This document shows positions 62,533 to 64,000 of a stretch of 64,000 bases of DNA, in pieces; position 1 is the stretch's first letter, and every line of letters starts with the position of its first letter. The notes below the pieces were generated by a model. That model had not been told where the DNA came from and searched no databases. It saw only the letters and a program-made list of their open reading frames with translations. The position numbers and the translations under genes were made by a program. Source of the stretch: Deltaproteobacteria bacterium (lineage in GTDB: Bacteria; Desulfobacterota; Binatia; Binatales; Binataceae); assembly GCA_021794015.1 (NCBI GenBank), contig JAJYRQ010000009.1, positions 1-64,000 of the forward strand, read 5' to 3'.

Positions 62533-64000
62533 TCAGAGGGTGCGCCAGGCGCGCCCGTCGGCGGCTATCATGAGCGCGGCCTCGATCGGGCCCCATGACC
62601 CGGCGGCGTAGCTCGCCGGATCGGTGGGATTGTCGCGCCAGGTTTCGACGATCTGCTCGACAAAGCGCCAGGACGCCTCGACCGTATCGCGGCGCATGAA
62701 AAGCGTCTGGTCGCCCGCGATGACGTCGCGCAAGAGCGTTTCGTACGCCTCGGGCGAGGCCGAGGCGTACTGGAAATCAACCATCACGGGATTTAGCCGA
62801 AGCTGCTGGCCCGGCACCTTGGAAATTATCCGCAAGGAAAGGCCCTCCTCGGGCTGGATGCGGATGAGCAGCACGTTGGGCTCGAGCGGCGGGCGCGGAC
62901 TTGAATTGAACAGGATGCGCGGGACGGCGTTGAAGTAGATGCCGATCTCGCTGGCCCGCTTGGCCATCCGCTTGCCGGTGCGCAGATAGAAGGGGACGCC
63001 CGCCCAGCGCCAGTTTTCCACGAAGCACTTGAGCGCGACGAAGGTTTCGGTGGTGGACTCGGGGTCGACGCCGGCTTCCTCGCGGTAGGCTTTGGCTTTT
63101 TCGCCGCGCACCAGACCCTCGCCGTACTGGCCGCGCACCACCCAGCGCGAGACCTCTTCGGGGCTCAGGGGGCGCAGCGTGCGGACGACGTCGAGCTTCG
63201 CGTCGCGCACGGCGTCGGCCTCGGTGCTGCGCGGCGGCTCCATCGCGATCAGGCAGAGCACCTGCAGCAGGTGGCTTTGCACCATATCGCACAGGGCGCC
63301 GGCCTTCTCGTAGTAAGGCGCGCGGGTGCCCACCCCTTCCTCTTCGGCGACCGTTATCTGGACGTGGTCGATGAAGCGGGTGCTCCACAGCGGCTCGAAG
63401 AACGAGTTGGCAAAACGCAGCACCAGCAGATTCTCCACGCTCTCCTTGCCCAGGTAGTGGTCGATGCGGAAAAGCTGACTTTCGTCAAAGTACCGGGCGA
63501 GCTGATCGTTGATCGCGCGCGCGCTGGCCAGGTCGTGGCCGATCGGCTTCTCGACCACCACCCGGGTGAAAGGGCCGTCGGGACGGGCCGGGCGGACCAG
63601 CGCGGCCTGTCCCAGTCCGCTGGCCGCGGCCTCGATGAACTGGGGCGGGATGCCGAAGTAGAAAAGCCGGTTGCCGCCCGTGCCGAACTGCGCCTCGAGC
63701 TGGGACAGCCGCTGGGCCATCGCCGCGTAGTCCTGGCCGCGCCCCAGGTTGCCGCGAAAGTAGTGCAGCATCCGCGCGAACTTCGCCCAGTTCTCCTCGT
63801 CGGGCGGGCGGCGCGAGAACTGCTGCACCCCCTCGCGGGCGAGTTCCCGGTAGGACTCGTCGTTCAGCTCCTCCAGCGAAAAGGCCTGGACCGCGAACTG
63901 CTCGGGCAGCCCGGAATCCAGCATCAGGTTGTACAACGCCGGCAAAAGCTTGCGCCGGCTTAAGTCGCCGGCGCCACCCAGAATCACCAGGGCGCAGGGC
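62533..64000 (-). CDS. zwf: Glucose-6-phosphate 1-dehydrogenase (partial at window edge)
   Basis: At least 489 codons are visible; the N-terminus continues past position 64000 (the frame stays open as PCALVILGGAGDLSRRK). The NADP-binding GGAGDLSRRKLLPALY corresponds to the family G-x-x-GDLAKRKL motif. The substrate-binding RIDHYLGKESVENLLVLRF contains the conserved RIDHYLGKE. FANSFFEPLW and QNH-like DHVQITVAEEEGVG follow. The C-terminus is complete. The enzyme oxidises glucose 6-phosphate to 6-phosphogluconolactone. It precedes glk on the same strand. Confidence 0.95.
   Translation of the reverse strand, partial: PCALVILGGAGDLSRRKLLPALYNLMLDSGLPEQFAVQAFSLEELNDESYRELAREGVQQFSRRPPDEENWAKFARMLHYFRGNLGRGQDYAAMAQRLSQLEAQFGTGGNRLFYFGIPPQFIEAAASGLGQAALVRPARPDGPFTRVVVEKPIGHDLASARAINDQLARYFDESQLFRIDHYLGKESVENLLVLRFANSFFEPLWSTRFIDHVQITVAEEEGVGTRAPYYEKAGALCDMVQSHLLQVLCLIAMEPPRSTEADAVRDAKLDVVRTLRPLSPEEVSRWVVRGQYGEGLVRGEKAKAYREEAGVDPESTTETFVALKCFVENWRWAGVPFYLRTGKRMAKRASEIGIYFNAVPRILFNSSPRPPLEPNVLLIRIQPEEGLSLRIISKVPGQQLRLNPVMVDFQYASASPEAYETLLRDVIAGDQTLFMRRDTVEASWRFVEQIVETWRDNPTDPASYAAGSWGPIEAALMIAADGRAWRTL

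Overview
The window is GC-rich and gene-dense. It comes from a Gram-negative bacterium: an LPS-core-type heptosyltransferase and kinase sit beside a nuoA gene, and a tig / clpX / lon / HU / tRNA-Val run has the order seen in proteobacteria and their deltaproteobacteria-like relatives. Many CoA-linked catabolic genes (a UbiD decarboxylase, a benzoate-CoA-ligase-like enzyme, crotonases, an acyl-CoA dehydrogenase, amidohydrolases), a K+-independent proton pyrophosphatase and GTG/TTG starts fit an uncultured soil or groundwater lineage such as Binatota/Desulfobacterota-B or a neighbour. That placement is inference only.

Layout. 0.4-7.5 kb: a tRNA-Ser, then a minus-strand aromatic-acid-type cluster (CoA ligase, MFS, enoyl-CoA hydratase, MFS, UbiD). 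8-10 kb: gpsA with a small Zn-motif protein and a DUF1054 protein. 10.3-11.9 kb: an orphan arsS-like radical SAM gene and a solitary nuoA. 11.9-15.3 kb: an LPS-core-type set (GT9, kinase, GT4). 15.3-19 kb: yicC, gmk and bifunctional rel. 19.3-28.1 kb: an IclR regulator heading a tightly coupled operon of a five-gene dipeptide-type ABC transporter, an acyl-CoA synthetase and an acyl-CoA dehydrogenase. 28.4-35.7 kb: a nitrilase-family hydrolase, an amidohydrolase and a complete branched-chain-amino-acid-type ABC transporter (livHMGF plus binding protein).

36-39.7 kb is a decayed island. A sensor histidine kinase with an in-frame stop is joined directly to a DUF433/DUF5615 toxin-antitoxin module whose antitoxin has lost its 5' end. 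A truncated lipoprotein, a delta-60-repeat remnant and MITE-like repeats follow. 39.7-45.7 kb is the protein-quality-control run (tRNA-Val, HU/IHF, lon, clpX, tig), with clpP missing from its usual place. 45.9-56.1 kb holds hppA, a beta-hydroxyacid dehydrogenase, mrp, a YfhL-like ferredoxin, coaBC, family-4 uracil-DNA glycosylase, an nfeD/slipin pair and a histidine phosphatase. 56.6-59.5 kb holds recO, a RavA/MoxR ATPase and a second enoyl-CoA hydratase. 59.5-61.4 kb is a repeat-dense island with a DUF559 nuclease-like gene fitted exactly between inverted repeats. 61.4-64 kb: glk and the start of zwf, which runs off the window edge.

The most unusual items are the DUF559 gene between hairpin-forming inverted repeats, the kinase/antitoxin junction beside an intact DUF5615 toxin gene, the ABC-import plus acyl-CoA operon, and the missing clpP.
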